From assembly GCA_029582265.1 (NCBI GenBank), contig CM055816.1:3192698-3256697 (forward strand): a stretch of 64,000 bases of DNA. The letters run 5' to 3'. Of the stretch, positions 12,185 through 22,972 are shown piece after piece. The stretch's first letter is position 1. Every line of letters begins with the position of its first letter. The notes under the pieces were generated by a model. That model was not told the origin of the DNA. It made no database searches and worked only from the letters and a program-made list of their open reading frames with translations. The DNA comes from Zoroaster sp. YZ-2022 (Eukaryota; Echinodermata; Asteroidea; Forcipulatida; Zoroasteridae). The position numbers and the translations under genes were made by a program.

Positions 12185-12211
12185 GTTGTTGTTGTTGTTG
12201 TTGTTGTTGTA
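12185..12211 (-). repeat. (CAA)n 3' tail of the RNase H LINE
   Basis: Nine TTG units on the plus strand, i.e. (CAA)n at the 3' end of the minus-strand LINE. Simple-repeat tails instead of poly-A are usual for I-like LINEs. The link to the LINE depends on recognising the nested Kolobok-like element, which separates this tail from most of the 3' UTR. Confidence 0.55.
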
Positions 12212-12247
12212 GGGTGTATGGCATCGATGTGCCCTTTGTGCCATTAA

Positions 12248-12935
12248 AGGGGGACTGACATGGATTTAAATCAAACAGTTAAATATGTGATCGTTTTATT
12301 ATTTTATATCAGTAAAAGATCAATACAATTTTTGTTTTGTGTTTTTATTGTTTTTGAGAGTGTTATTTTACCATTGTAAAAATGCCCCCCACTTTTACGC
12401 CCTGCACGGAGGAGCTGTTCGTGACGTCATGTCGGGAAGAGAAATTCGGCTCAAAACTCGGCTCAAAATGATCGCTGCACAAAACTATGTGAGCCGATGG
12501 ACCTGACCACTTTACTCTTGTCAGTCGAACTTTGCTCGTCCAAATACGGCGATTTTGGGGTCACTTGGGAACAGATGAAGGCTAACACCGTCTTTGGTGG
12601 TGTTGTTGCATCCTGCAGAAACACATCTTCACGGCATTTTATTAGTTCCGGAAACAAAAATCACGGAAGAAATAAAATCGACGCTACGTGTGTGAAACGT
12701 TTGTATGTACATGTACATCATGGACACATCGGATCTTCCCGACCTTACGTCACATATCTTATGCAAATGAAGCTTCCACCATGGGCGGGGTTGCCTCCCC
12801 CAAACACTTCAAACATTGTTTTAAAATACTTGTACTCACAAATCAATGATTAAATAGACACAGGTGGGTCTCAAAAACAATATTTTATTACAAAACGACT
12901 TAAGTACACACACAATAAAGGATGTCAGTCCGCCT
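12248..12935 (-). mobile_element. Kolobok-like DNA transposon with TTAA target duplication and THAP relic
   Basis: The inverted ends AGGGGGACTGACATGG and (reverse complement of the right end) AGGCGGACTGACATCC agree at 13 of 16 positions. TTAA lies directly outside both (12244-12247, 12936-12939). The 688-bp interior carries a decayed THAP domain on the minus strand. TTAA duplication together with THAP fits the Kolobok superfamily; piggyBac also uses TTAA but does not carry THAP, and P elements carry THAP but make 8-bp duplications. It lies inside the LINE 3' UTR and so is younger than the LINE. Confidence 0.65.
12430..12637 (-). pseudogene. THAP zinc-finger domain relic
   Basis: From an ATG at 12637 the minus strand gives the C2CH pattern of a THAP DNA-binding domain. 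RCVSAGCNNTTKDG carries the first two cysteines, then SLHLFPSDPK, and after one frameshift LCSDHFEP carries the third cysteine and the histidine. In-frame stops replace codon 3 and two codons in the middle where Trp codons are common. The domain is thus recognisable over its whole length but cannot be translated. It belongs to the enclosing TTAA element. Confidence 0.75.
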
Positions 12936-13204
12936 TTAACGAAAGGTTGTTCGCTAATCTATGCAAGGTTGGGATGGTGGTGAGGGGTGTAGGTGATCCT
13001 CAGATCATAATGTGCCACGAGTTTCCTGGGAGGTCAAGCCGTGTACCGTGCAGTTTAATTAAGAACCCGGGCTCCGCCGGCTGATTTGCAGGCTCGCAAC
13101 ACCTCCCAGGTGATGACGTGTAGCACAGTGACCCGCCAATCACCCGTAGCCCCTCCCCCTGATTGTAACGCAATACTCATTCAATCATTAAAAAGGCATA
13201 TTAT

Positions 13205-14310
13205 TTAGATTTCAACGTTACAATTTTGGATATATTTAATGATTTCATAATAGTTTTCTTTTTTCCCCAAAAGTTGTGTTAATGTTACTGTTTGAGGTAA
13301 TTTGAGGTTTTCCATGATGGTTCTTTGTTGTGTGTTATAATTGGAGCAGCTTAGAAGAAAGTGAGTGATGTTGTCGGGAACAGCGCATGTATCACATAAT
13401 CCATCGGGGTGTTTGCCTATATTGTAACGAAAGTTGTTTAAATTTTTACAGATGCCTATTCTTATTCTATGTACTATTATTTCTTGGTAATGTTTAAGGC
13501 CCCATGTGGTGAATTTGCATATGGGGTCATGTTTAATATTATTAGTGAGATCTTGTTTTGGTATTGTGTTTTTCCAGTTTATTTTAAACTGTTCTTTGAT
13601 GTTATGTTTTATTTCGGAGTTTGAAAAGGGGATATTGTGGTCGATGTTATTTTTGTATGTGGCTAATTTTGCTATTTGATCTACTTTTTCATTTCCTGGA
13701 ATTCCGCAATGACCAGGAATCCATTGAAAAACTACATAGTTATTTTGGTTTTGTATGTTAATTAATGTGTGTCGTATATCACATATCATTTTGTTTTCAG
13801 GGTTATGTTTTGAGATTGCTTGAATTGCACTGAGGCAGTCACTGAAGAGACATGTTTGAAGCGGTTTGACTTCTTCGATCCATTCTAGGGCAAGAAGAAT
13901 AGCGAGTAGTTCTGCAGAGAAAATTGATATGCCATTGTTCAGACGATAGTTTTTGGAGTATGTTAATTGTGGAATATACAGTCCACAACCAACCGTGTTA
14001 TAATTTGGGTTATATGAGCCATCGGTATAAATCTGTAGGAAATTCTGCCATTTTGTGTTAATGATTTCAATACTGACACTGCATTTGTCATGTGGGTTGG
14101 TTGGAGTTGCGACTCGGGAGAGGATTTCTGTGGAAATGATGGGTTTATTGTATTGCCAGAAAGGGAAAGGATTGTTAAGGGGGAAAGTAATAAAAGAGGA
14201 TTGAGTGACTCTGGCTTCAAATGGAGTTTTATGAGTGGTGTTAAGCCATTTATCTGCAAAGTAATGCTTTTGCCAGTTGTCGTTTGTAATGTATTTGTTG
14301 GGTGTTATTT
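13205..14310 (-). pseudogene. LINE ORF2 C-terminal part: RNase H and zinc-binding tail
   Basis: Minus-strand reading frame with all four RNase H acidic positions: IYTDGSYNPN (near 14020), FSAELLAILLALEW, LFSDCLSAIQ, and WIPGHCGIPGNEKVDQIAK at about 13725-13670. It is followed by a LCDTCAVPDNITHFLLSC tail, the Cys/His cluster typical at ORF2 ends, and a stop at 13205. RNase H degrades the RNA strand during target-primed reverse transcription. This part looks intact but is separated from the RT part by a frameshift in an A-rich run near 14310. Confidence 0.85.
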
Positions 14311-16200
14311 GTGGGTTTTTATTTTTGTTTCGTATATGTTACATAGGAATTGGCGACGTAGGTGCAGAGGGGGGTCACCGCATTCAATTTGTAATTTATA
14401 TAGGGGAGAACCATGAATGGCCCCGGTACATATTTTTAAGGCTTGATATTGGATGCTGTCAAGCTTTTGTTTGACTGAGTTTGATGCGGAGTCGAATGCT
14501 TCACAGCCATATTCAAAAACAGGTTTAATAAGGGCGCTATAAAATTGGTACAGGGTTTTACAGTCGGCACCCCACGAGTTGCCGCATATACATCTGAGAA
14601 GGTTGAGTCTTTTTTTGCATTTATTAATTACGTTTTCTATATGTTGTTTCCATGTAAGTTTACTGTCAAAAATGATTCCTAGAAACTTGGCAGAAGGAAG
14701 AATCTGGATTATATGGTTTTGAATATGGATAGATATTTTTGTATTTTTCTTGTGGGTAAATAGAACGGCAATTGTTTTGGGTATGGATAATTTAAAACCC
14801 CATTTTTCGCACCAGTAGTTTATGTTGTCTAGATTTTGTTGTATTTTCTTTTCTAAGTAGGGAATGTTCCTGTTTGATTTCCAGATTGCGATATCATCTG
14901 CATATTGGGAGACTTGGATATTGTCAATACATTCAGGAAGGTCGCTGACAGCGATGTTAAACAAGAGCGGGCTTATTACGCTGCCTTGGGGAACACCATT
15001 TTCAACTATCTTTTCTTCAGATAGGATGTTATTAACCCTGACTTGAATTTTTCTATCTGTAAGAAAATTATTAATCCAGTGAGTAATACGGCCATAGATA
15101 CCCATTTTTTGTAGTTTAATAATGATTCCTTTACGCCAAATCATGTCATATGCTTTTTCTATATCTAGGAAAATGGTAAGTGTACTTTCTTTATTAGAAA
15201 ATGCTTTGTTGATGGATGATTCTAGGTTGAGAATATGGTCTTTTGTGTTTCTTCCCTTCCGAAAACGACTCTGGTGATGTGTAAATAGGTTGTTGGTTTC
15301 TAAGTACTATAATAATCTTGTATTAACCATACGTTCCATTAATTTACAGAAGGTGGAGGTGAGGGCTATAGGTCTATATGATAGTGGGTTGGACGGATCT
15401 TTGCCTGGTTTGAGGATGGGGGTGAGGATGGCTTCTTTCCATTGTTTTGGGCTTATAGATGTGTACCATATCATGTTGAAAATTATAAGTAAATATCCAC
15501 GAATTTTTATAGGGAGGTGTTTTATGATTATGTTGTTTATGCCGTCTTTCCCCGGAGTTGTACATTTAGATGATTCAATAGCATTATTTAATTCTTCAAT
15601 GTTAAATGGTTCATTTATGACACTGTCATTGTTGTTTTTAATTATAAAATTATTCTCGGCTTTTGTTTTAGTCTTAATAAAGGTGGGACAATAATTATCG
15701 GTACTGCTTACTTTTGCAAAATTTGTGGCAAGTGTTTCTGCCTTATCTTTGTCAGTTAAAGCTTCTATATGTTCATATTGTAGAACAGGGATGCTATTTG
15801 TGTTTGTTTTATGGATTCGTTTAATTTTATTCCAAATTATTTTAGTATTAGTTTTTGGATTAAGTTCATCACAGAAATTTTCCCAGTCTTTTCTTTTAGC
15901 ATTGTTAATTGTTTTTCTAGCGATGGCATTTGCTTTTTTGTATAGTATCAGGTCTGATGGTAGACGTGTTTTTCTTAATTTTTTGAGTGCATTTATTTTG
16001 TTATCTATGGCCTGTTTGCAGTCTTCGTTCCACCATGATATTGGGATTTTTTTATGGTATGGAATAATTCATGGCGGAATTTAGTTGATTTAGAAAATTT
16101 GTATATGTGTCATCAATACTATCTAGATTGTTTGCTTCAGTTATGTTATCGATACAGGCATTTTGAAATTTGTTCCAGTCAGTTTTTTTAAAGGACCATT
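14305..16200 (-). pseudogene. LINE ORF2 central part: reverse transcriptase
   Basis: The minus strand encodes the RT. PGKDGINNIIIKHL lies near 15560, YRPIALTSTFCKLMERM near 15330, then a premature stop near 15304. A stretch ending IEKAYDMIWRKG crosses 15150, then come NGVPQGSVISPLLFNI, the catalytic YADD at 14904-14893, GFKLSIPKT and LGIIFDSKLTWKQHI. The 15144-14305 segment is one open frame of 279 codons ending at a frameshift-induced stop. RT copies the element RNA onto nicked target DNA. Overall only a stop and a frameshift separate it from an intact RT, implying a fairly young insertion. Confidence 0.87.
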
Positions 16201-16660
16201 TAGGGGTTGTTTTAGAGAATTTTTTTGTGTAGGAAAATTAACTTCAATAAGAATTGGGCAGTGGTCACTCCCCAGGTGTTATTTAAGACTGTCCATTTGC
16301 AGTTTGTGGCTATTCTTGGAGATGCGAGGGTGATGTCAATACAGGATAGAGTACTCTGGTTTGAGTTTATTCTTGTGCCTTCGCCTGAGTTCATACATAT
16401 CATATCGTGGGTAGAAATAGCGTCTTTTATTATTTTACCATTATGGTCTAGTTTAGAGCTTCCCCAGAGTGGGTTGTGTCCGTTAAGATCACCGCAGATT
16501 ATATAAGGTTTATCTGTTTTTTCAAATATTTCATTTAAGGAGTTGGATTTGAGGATGATACAGGGATTATAAATGTTTATTATATTTATTTTATTTTTAT
16601 GATCATCATAGAGTTCGCCTATCTGGTATTCTATAGGGGTGTTATGATCATCATAGAGTG
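16201..16660 (-). pseudogene. LINE ORF2 endonuclease domain, C-terminal half
   Basis: Minus-strand coding for the second half of an APE-type endonuclease. From the last 15-residue array unit it runs into INIINIYNPC, then ICGDLNGHNPLWGS (the GDxN catalytic block), SCIDITLASPRIA and a WTVLNNTWGV stretch where the usual SDH motif is expected. The N-terminal half lies 3.4 kb away at 20313-20040 because the tandem array and a SINE have grown between them. One further frameshift near 16212 joins it to the RT. Confidence 0.8.
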
Positions 16661-17196
16661 TCGTGGCCGAGCGGTCTAGCGCACCGAACTCAAGTTCTGG
16701 TGTTGCCAGCAGCAGGGTGTGGGTTCGAGCCCCGGTCGTGACACTTGTGTCCCTGAGCAAGGTACTTAACCATAATTGCTTCGTCCTTCGGATGGGACGT
16801 AAAGCCGTAGGTCCCGTGTGTTGTATAATGCACGTAAAGTGGATTGTCGTGCGGTCTAGCGCACTGAACTCAAGTTCTGGTGTTGCCAGCAGCAGAGTGT
16901 GGGTTCGAGCCCCGGCCGTGACACCTGTGTCCTTGAGCAAGACACTTAACCATAATTGCTTCTCTCCACCCAGGGGTTAAATGGGTACCTGTGAAGGCAG
17001 AGATGGTTTGCTCTATATGCGCTAGAAATGGCAGCAATTGAGCTGTATACTCCCCAGGGAGCTGAGATGGTTTCAGGAATGATTTATGAGCCTTATGAGC
17101 CTTATGAGCAGGGATAATAATATAATGCGCCTTGAGCGCCACTTAGTTGGTGGATACGTGCGCTATATAAATCTATACATTATTATTATTATTATT
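16661..17196 (+). mobile_element. tRNA-derived SINE with duplicated head, ATT tail, inserted in the minisatellite
   Basis: Two tandem tRNA-like heads are seen. The first has an A box near TGGCCGAGCGG (16671) and a B box GGGTTCGAGCC (16719). The second repeats the same layout from about 16848 with box B near 16899. A shared core with 'agctgtatactccccaggga' and a 3' end of 'gcgctatataaat' plus (ATT)n at 17178-17196 follow. Pol III boxes and the tail make it a SINE mobilised by an L2-like partner. Flanking tagag on both sides may be the target duplication. It sits within a 45-bp array unit, so it is younger than at least the first array duplications. Confidence 0.82.
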
Positions 17197-20040
17197 AGAG
17201 TTCGCCTATCTGGTATTCTATAGGGGTGTTATGATCATCATAGAGTTCGCCTATCTGGTATTCTATAGGGGTATTATTATCATCATAGAGTTCGCCTATC
17301 TGGTATTCTATAGGGGTATTATTATCATCATAGAGTTCGCCTATCTGGTATTCTATAGGGGTGTTATGATCATCATAGAGTTCGCCTATCTGGTATTCTA
17401 TAGGGGTGTTATGATCATCATAGAGTTCGCCTATCTGGTATTCTATAGGGGTGTTATGATCATCATAGAGTTCGCCTATCTGGTATTCTATAGGGGTGTT
17501 ATGATCATCATAGAGTTCGCCTATCTGGTATTCTATAGGGGTGTTATGATCATCATAGAGTTCGCCTATCTGGTATTCTATAGGGGTGTTATGATCATCA
17601 TAGAGTTCGCCTATCTGGTATTCTATAGGGGTATTATTATCATCATAGAGTTCGCCTATCTGGTATTCTATAGGGGTATTATTATCATCATAGAGTTCGC
17701 CTATCTGGTATTCTATAGGGGTGTTATGATCATCATAGAGTTCGCCTATCTGGTATTCTATAGGGGTATTATGATCATCATAGAGTTCGCCTATCTGGTA
17801 TTCTACAGGGGTGTTATGATCATCATAGAGTTCGCCTATCTGGTATTCTATAGGGTGTTATGATCATCATAGAGTTCGCCTATCTGGTATTCTATAGGGT
17901 GTTATGATCATCATAGAGTTCGCCTATCTGGTATTATATAGGGTGTTATGATCATCATAGAGTTCGCCTATCTGGTATTCTATAGGGGTGTTATGATCAT
18001 CATAGAGTTCGCCTATCTGGTATTCTATAGGGGTGTTATGATCATCATAGAGTTCGCCTATCTGGTATTCTATAGGGGTGTTATGATCATCATAGAGTTC
18101 GCCTATCTGGTATTATATAGGGTGTTATGATCATCATAGAGTTCGCCTATCTGGTATTCTATAGGGGTGTTATGATCATCATAGAGTTCGCCTATCTGGT
18201 ATTATATAGGGTGTTATGATCATCATAGAGTTCGCCTATCTGGTATTCTATAGGGGTGTTATGATCATCATAGAGTTCGCCTATCTGGTATTCTATAGGG
18301 GTGTTATGATCATCATAGAGTTCGCCTATCTGGTATTCTATAGGGTGTTATGATCATCATAGAGTTCGACTATCTGGTATTCTATAGGGTGTTATGATCA
18401 TCATAGAGTTCGCCTATCTGGTATTCTATAGGTGTTATGATCATCATAGAGTTCGCCTATCTGGTATTCTATAGGGGTGTTATGATCATCATAGAGTTCG
18501 CCTATCTGGTATTCTATAGGGTGTTATGATCATCATAGAGTTCGCCTATCTGGTATTCTATAGGGGTGTTATGATCATCATAGAGTTCGCCTATCTGGTA
18601 TTCTATAGGGGTGTTATGATCATCATAGAGTTCGCCTATCTGGTATTCTATAGGGGTGTTATGATCATCATAGAGTTCTCCTATCTGGTATTCTATAGGG
18701 GTGGTATGATCATCATAGAGTTCGCCTATCTGGTATTCTATAGGGGTGTTATGATCATCATAGAGTTCGCCTATCTGGTATTCTATAGGTGTGTTATGAT
18801 CATCATAGAGTTCGCCTATCTGGTATTCTATAGGGGTGTTATGATCATCATAGAGTTCGCCTATCTGGTATTCTATAGGGTGTTATGATCATCATAGAGT
18901 TCGCCTATCTGGTATTCTATAGGGGTGTTATGATCATCATAGAGTTCGCCTATCTGGTATTCTATAGGGGTGTTATGATCATCATAGAGTTCGCCTATCT
19001 GGTATTCTATAGGGTGTTATGATCATCATAGAGTTCGCCTATCTGGTATTCTATAGGGGTGTTATGATCATCATAGAGTTCGCCTATCTGGTATTCTATA
19101 GGGTGTTATGATCATCATAGAGTTCGCCTATCTGGTATTCTATAGGGGTGTTATGATCATCATAGAGTTCGCCTATGTGGTATTCTATAGGGTGTTATGA
19201 TCATCATAGAGTTCGCCTATCTGGTATTCTATAGGGTGTTATGATCATCATAGAGTTCGCCTATCTGGTATTCTATAGGGGTGTTATGATCATCATAGAG
19301 TTCGCCTATCTGGTATTCTATAGGGGTGTTATGATCATCATAGAGTTCGCCTATCTGGTATTCTATAGGGTGTTATGATCATCATAGAGTTCGCCTATCT
19401 GGTATTCTATAGGGGTATTATGATCATCATAGAGTTCGCCTATCTGGTATTCTATAGGGTGTTATGATCATCATAGAGTTCGCCTATCTGGTATTCTATA
19501 GGGTGTTATGATCATCATAGAGTTCGCCTATCTGGTATTATATAGGGTGTTATGATCATCATAGAGTTCGCCTATCTGGTATTCTATAGGGGTGTTATGA
19601 TCATCATAGAGTTCGCCTATCTGGTATTATATAGGGTGTTATGATCATCATAGAGTTCGCCTATCTGGTATTCTATAGGGGTGTTATGATCATCATAGAG
19701 TTCGCCTATCTGGTATTCTATAGGGGGTTATGATCATCATAGAGTTCGCCTATCTGGTATTCTATAGGGGTGTTATGATCATCATAGAGTTCGCCTATCT
19801 GGTATTCTATAGGGGTGTTATGATCATCATAGAGTTCGCCTATCTGGTATTCTATAGGGGTGTTATGATCATCATAGAGTTCGCCTATCTGGTATTCTAT
19901 AGGGGTGTTATGATCATCATAGAGTTCGCCTATCTGGTATTCTATATGTTATGATCATCATAGAGTTCGCCTATCTGGTATTCTATAGGGGTGTTATGAT
20001 CATCATAGAGTTCGCCTATCTGGTATTCTATAGGGGTATT
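17197..20040 (-). repeat. 45/44-bp minisatellite grown from LINE endonuclease codons (about 64 units)
   Basis: The unit on the minus strand is 45 bp and encodes NTPIEYQIGELYDDH, exactly the segment found in the endonuclease between its N-terminal part (ending GLGFKYTDH at about 20040) and the C-terminal part after 16597. One further unit lies left of the SINE (16597-16660). Many units are 44 bp through loss of one base in a G run (plus strand 'tatagggtg' instead of 'tataggggtg'), which breaks frame. Unit identity is very high across nearly 3 kb, indicating recent expansion or homogenisation. Plus-strand open frames here are shadows. Confidence 0.95.
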
Positions 20041-20313
20041 ATGGTCGGTGTATTTAAAGCCTAGACCACGTTTTATAAAAATTGCGCAACCTCCACCACA
20101 TTTTTTAGATGTAGTGATTTTTCTATCATGTCTATAGATATCATATCCAGGTAAGTTATAAGTTTTTTCTTCCTTCAGCCAAGTTTCTTGAATGCAGATT
20201 ATATCTGGTTTTGGTGTCCAGGAATTAATATTATGTTTAAATTCTTTACTATGAGCTAAAAGTGACTGGGCATTCCATTGTAAGATTGTAAGAACCATAA
20301 GTGTAATAATCAT
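20040..20313 (-). pseudogene. LINE ORF2 start and N-terminal half of the endonuclease
   Basis: ORF2 begins at ATG 20313. It encodes LTILQWNAQSLLAHSKEF (catalytic Asn of the WNAQS block), DIICIQETWLKEE (catalytic Glu), GYDIYRHDR and GGGCAIFIKRGLGFKYTDH, the opening of an APE-type endonuclease that nicks the target DNA. It then runs directly into the first 45-bp array unit. Its ATG overlaps the ORF1 stop. Confidence 0.85.
20310..20313 (-). promoter_or_regulatory. ORF1 stop / ORF2 start overlap (ATGA)
   Basis: The ORF1 stop TGA (20312-20310) overlaps the ORF2 start ATG (20313-20311). Such overlaps are known in some LINEs to allow termination-reinitiation for ORF2. Here the arrangement is seen directly; its use is inferred. 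Confidence 0.6.
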
Positions 20314-21812
20314 GATGTTGGTTTATTTGTTTTCTTACATTTTTGGCTAGTGTTTGTTTTGGGAGTATTTGGTGGGTCCATTGTTGTTTGTGTTTGTTTT
20401 CTGCTAGGTGATTTTTTCCTTGTGTTGACAGGTGATTGGGAAGGTGTTCTGTGTTTTCTTTGTTTTTCTTTTTGATTTATTGTTTCTTCGGAGTGGAGGA
20501 CGTGATTTACTAGTGTTTTTATGGCAACGGTTCTTTCATCTTTATTTTTGATAGTATACCATATTTGCATTGTGCCAGTAAGTAATTCGATTAGGTCTTG
20601 CTCATTGTATGTGTTTTGTTGTGTTGATTCAGTTTGGGTTTCTGCCACTTGGTCGGTTTGGGTGGTGGCGTCCTTAGTACTTATTTTTTGTGGGATACTG
20701 GGTTGGGGGAGCTATGTCATTATTGGTCATTGTGTTTCGCAATTGTATTTTTTTAAAGTGTTTGTTGTTGGATATGTGGGTGTTGTTTGGCTGGGTGTGT
20801 TTGCTCCAATTGTAATGTCGGTTCTTATAGCTTTTGCAGCCTCTGCATATGATATATTGTATGACACTCGGATATTTTGAATTTTTCTTTCTTGTTTCAT
20901 TGTTTGGCATCCACCATATGCTGACGAGTGGCGTTCGCCACACCTGCAGCATTTTACTTTTTCTTTTTGGTGGCATTGTTCGAAGGCATGCGACTCGCCA
21001 CATCGCACGCAGCGTGTCGAACTTCTGCAGTTGTTTGCCACGTGGCCTAGTCTTTGGCAATTGAAACATCTTATTATTGGGGGAATGTAGGGTTTCAATG
21101 AGAAGTATTCATATCCTATTTTGACTTTCTCTGGGAGATTTGGTGTATTGTAAGTTAGACATATGGATAGGCTGTTTTCTAGTTTTCCGTTTATTTTCCT
21201 CATAAGTCTTTTAGCATTAATCACACCTTGGCTTTTACATATTTTTAGGATGTCATTTTCTGATACATCTGTTGGGATACCGGTGATGACACCTTTACTT
21301 TGAGTTTGCGATTTTGTGAATTCGGTGGTTACTGTCCATTGGTCTAATTGTGTTATTGTTTTAAGTTTTTTTGCTTGGGCTGGGGTGTAACAGCATACCG
21401 TGATCCCTCCTTGATTATTTTTAGTTACGGTTTTTATTATGTCCTTTCCTATTTTGTTTAGTGCTTTTGCAATTTTTATCGGGTTTAGTTTAGCAAGTTT
21501 GATTTCTGGGGAGTTGATAATTACCAAAGTTGGCTGATTTGGAGCGTTGTTATTTAGAGTAAGTCTGCGTTTAGGTTGTGGAGTTTCGTAGTCGCTGTTG
21601 TCTGATTCTGTGTAGATATCACTGTAGGTTATGCTGTTTGATTGTGTGCGTTTACGTTTTATTTTCTTTGATTGAGAATCTTTTTGTGCTTGGCTGTACA
21701 AGATATCGAAGGTTGATCGTGGATGATTATATTTATTCTCGTGGTTGTCTTGAAAATCCATTGCTGATTGGGATGTTTGATCCAAATCAGATTCTGGATC
21801 TTCATCAGCCAT
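20310..21812 (-). pseudogene. LINE ORF1 (gag-like, three CCHC-type knuckles), two premature stops
   Basis: One minus-strand frame of 500 codons from ATG 21812 to TGA 20310, interrupted only by TGA (20729-20727) and TAG (20714-20712). Residues 1-110 are acidic then basic (KKIKRKRTQ, PKRRLTL). An RNA-binding-like region follows, then three knuckles: CFNCQRLGHVANNC, CVRCGESHAFEQC and CCRCGERHSSAYGGC, then ISYAEAAK, a phrase common after the knuckles in this kind of ORF1. The C-terminal part (20648-20310) is Thr/Gln/Lys rich. ORF1 would coat the LINE RNA. Confidence 0.8.
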
Positions 21813-21840
21813 GGCTGATTTGGATTGATCGAGAAAAAAC

Positions 21841-22972
21841 TAAATAATATGCCTTCGGATTTAATGGTATTGCTTACCTTGATTAGCTTCTAGGGAATAG
21901 TAGAATGTTTTATCGTAGGCCTACTGGTCAAAATTGAAATCGGAAATCAAATTTCGCGCCACACCCAAAGAAAAGCCACGTCACCATATAACGTGTGTAT
22001 CGACTCAGTAAGTCTTCTCGCATCAAAGTCCAGACACGAAGTCGCAGCTTTCATAAAACTTACATTGTGATAAAAAAAATGGTTTTTTAAACAGAACGCA
22101 TTATGCAAATTTGACTGCATACCACGTACATGCAGCGCATGGTTAACTTCAAACTAAAGATGGTGCACATGTTATGCCAAAATCTCAAGTACGGGTGCTA
22201 TTTACAAAGAATTACGCGTCATAATTTATATCTACAAGTGCCTGGCAGCATACCCTGAAGTCTGGCTGGTCACAATCACCTGAGGATTAAAGAAATTTTA
22301 ATACTCTCCTGAAAATGACAACTGGTGTTCTGCCCATTCCTTGAGGTACAATAAAACGAGATATGATGTAAATGAGCCACCGATAACGATACAAAAGAAC
22401 CACTGTTGAACTTGCATACAGCAAATCCAGAATTTTGGAAAACTACACAGTAATCTTGATTCAGGCACTGATAAATATTGACGAATTGTTCATACTCTGG
22501 CATAGACTCCTTGCGAGTCACCAAATAAATATACCACCTAAATATAAACTAGAAACTCATCTCAAGTTCTACAAGCTCCGGACTGCAAGTATTAGGCATG
22601 ACAGTTTTGTACTTACCAGCTTGAACAAATATTTCTTTTTACTAGCCTGTTAAAGAATGTTAATTCCCATGGCTCTCAAGCTGCCATACAAACGAAAAAC
22701 GTCTGTACACAGAAAAGGGTAAATAGTTGTAAAAATCACTAGAACCAACAAAGTGCACAAGATTCGGAGTCCCAGAATAACATGTGTCGTGTAGAGAGAA
22801 ATTACTAGAATCATTACAATAAGTATATAATAGTCACAAATTTGTGGTCACAACTAACAGGAAAAGCCCCTAGCTGTTGTGATAACTGATAACAATGAGC
22901 TAGGTTCTCGGACAGGTTTTTTATTTTAATGTTTTTGCTTTCATTGATCATTGTGATCCCAACTCCTAAAGG
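21841..22972. other. non-coding stretch with a possible decayed C-terminal exon
   Basis: No firm gene. On the minus strand at about 22285-22237 a good acceptor (ttaatcctcag) is followed by a short frame ending TSQTSGYAARHL and TAG. The same nucleotides, with the TAG at the same place, recur at about 43555-43510. This may be a duplicated terminal exon of a gene related to the discoidin gene or an unknown repeat. The rest shows nothing recognisable. Confidence 0.35.

Larger units (their letters stand above)
12183..21840 (-). mobile_element. RNase H-bearing LINE (I/Nimb-like), nearly full length, carrying nested insertions
   Basis: On the minus strand the order is: short 5' leader, ORF1 with three zinc knuckles (21812-20310), ORF2 with AP-endonuclease, RT and RNase H (20313 to 13205), 3' UTR, and a (CAA)n tail at about 12211-12185. 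Without the nested pieces (Kolobok-like element 688 bp, SINE about 536 bp, minisatellite about 2.8 kb) the element is about 5.6 kb, a usual length for this group. APE endonuclease plus RNase H plus a knuckle-bearing ORF1 points to the I/Nimb/Ingi assemblage; the precise clade needs a tree. It is disabled by stops, one or more frameshifts and the array. Confidence 0.8.

Noticed and set aside
12497..12853. 118-codon plus-strand frame
   Set aside because: It is the opposite strand of the THAP relic within the TTAA element.
15290..16084. Plus-strand hydrophobic open frames
   Set aside because: Shadows of the minus-strand RT coding sequence.
17231..19954. Long plus-strand open frames with a 15-residue hydrophobic repeat, looking like a membrane repeat protein
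   Set aside because: They are the reverse strand of the endonuclease-derived minisatellite; frame is kept only because the unit is 45 bp, and 44-bp units break it.
16597..20040. CRISPR-like array
   Set aside because: Units are directly adjacent with no unique spacers, the DNA is eukaryotic, and the unit is a coding fragment of the LINE.
20521..21847. Plus-strand frames rich in Val, Cys and Phe
   Set aside because: Shadows of LINE ORF1 on the minus strand.
21841..21862. 'aaggcatattatttag' at the LINE's 5' leader resembling sequence near its ORF2 stop (13186-13201)
   Set aside because: Short AT-rich match in inverted relation; probably chance rather than a terminal repeat.
22000..22060. Possible target-site duplication of the RNase H LINE (cgcagctt...ttacat at both sides)
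   Set aside because: The right-hand version contains extra bases and is not adjacent to the 5' end, so it cannot be accepted as a duplication.
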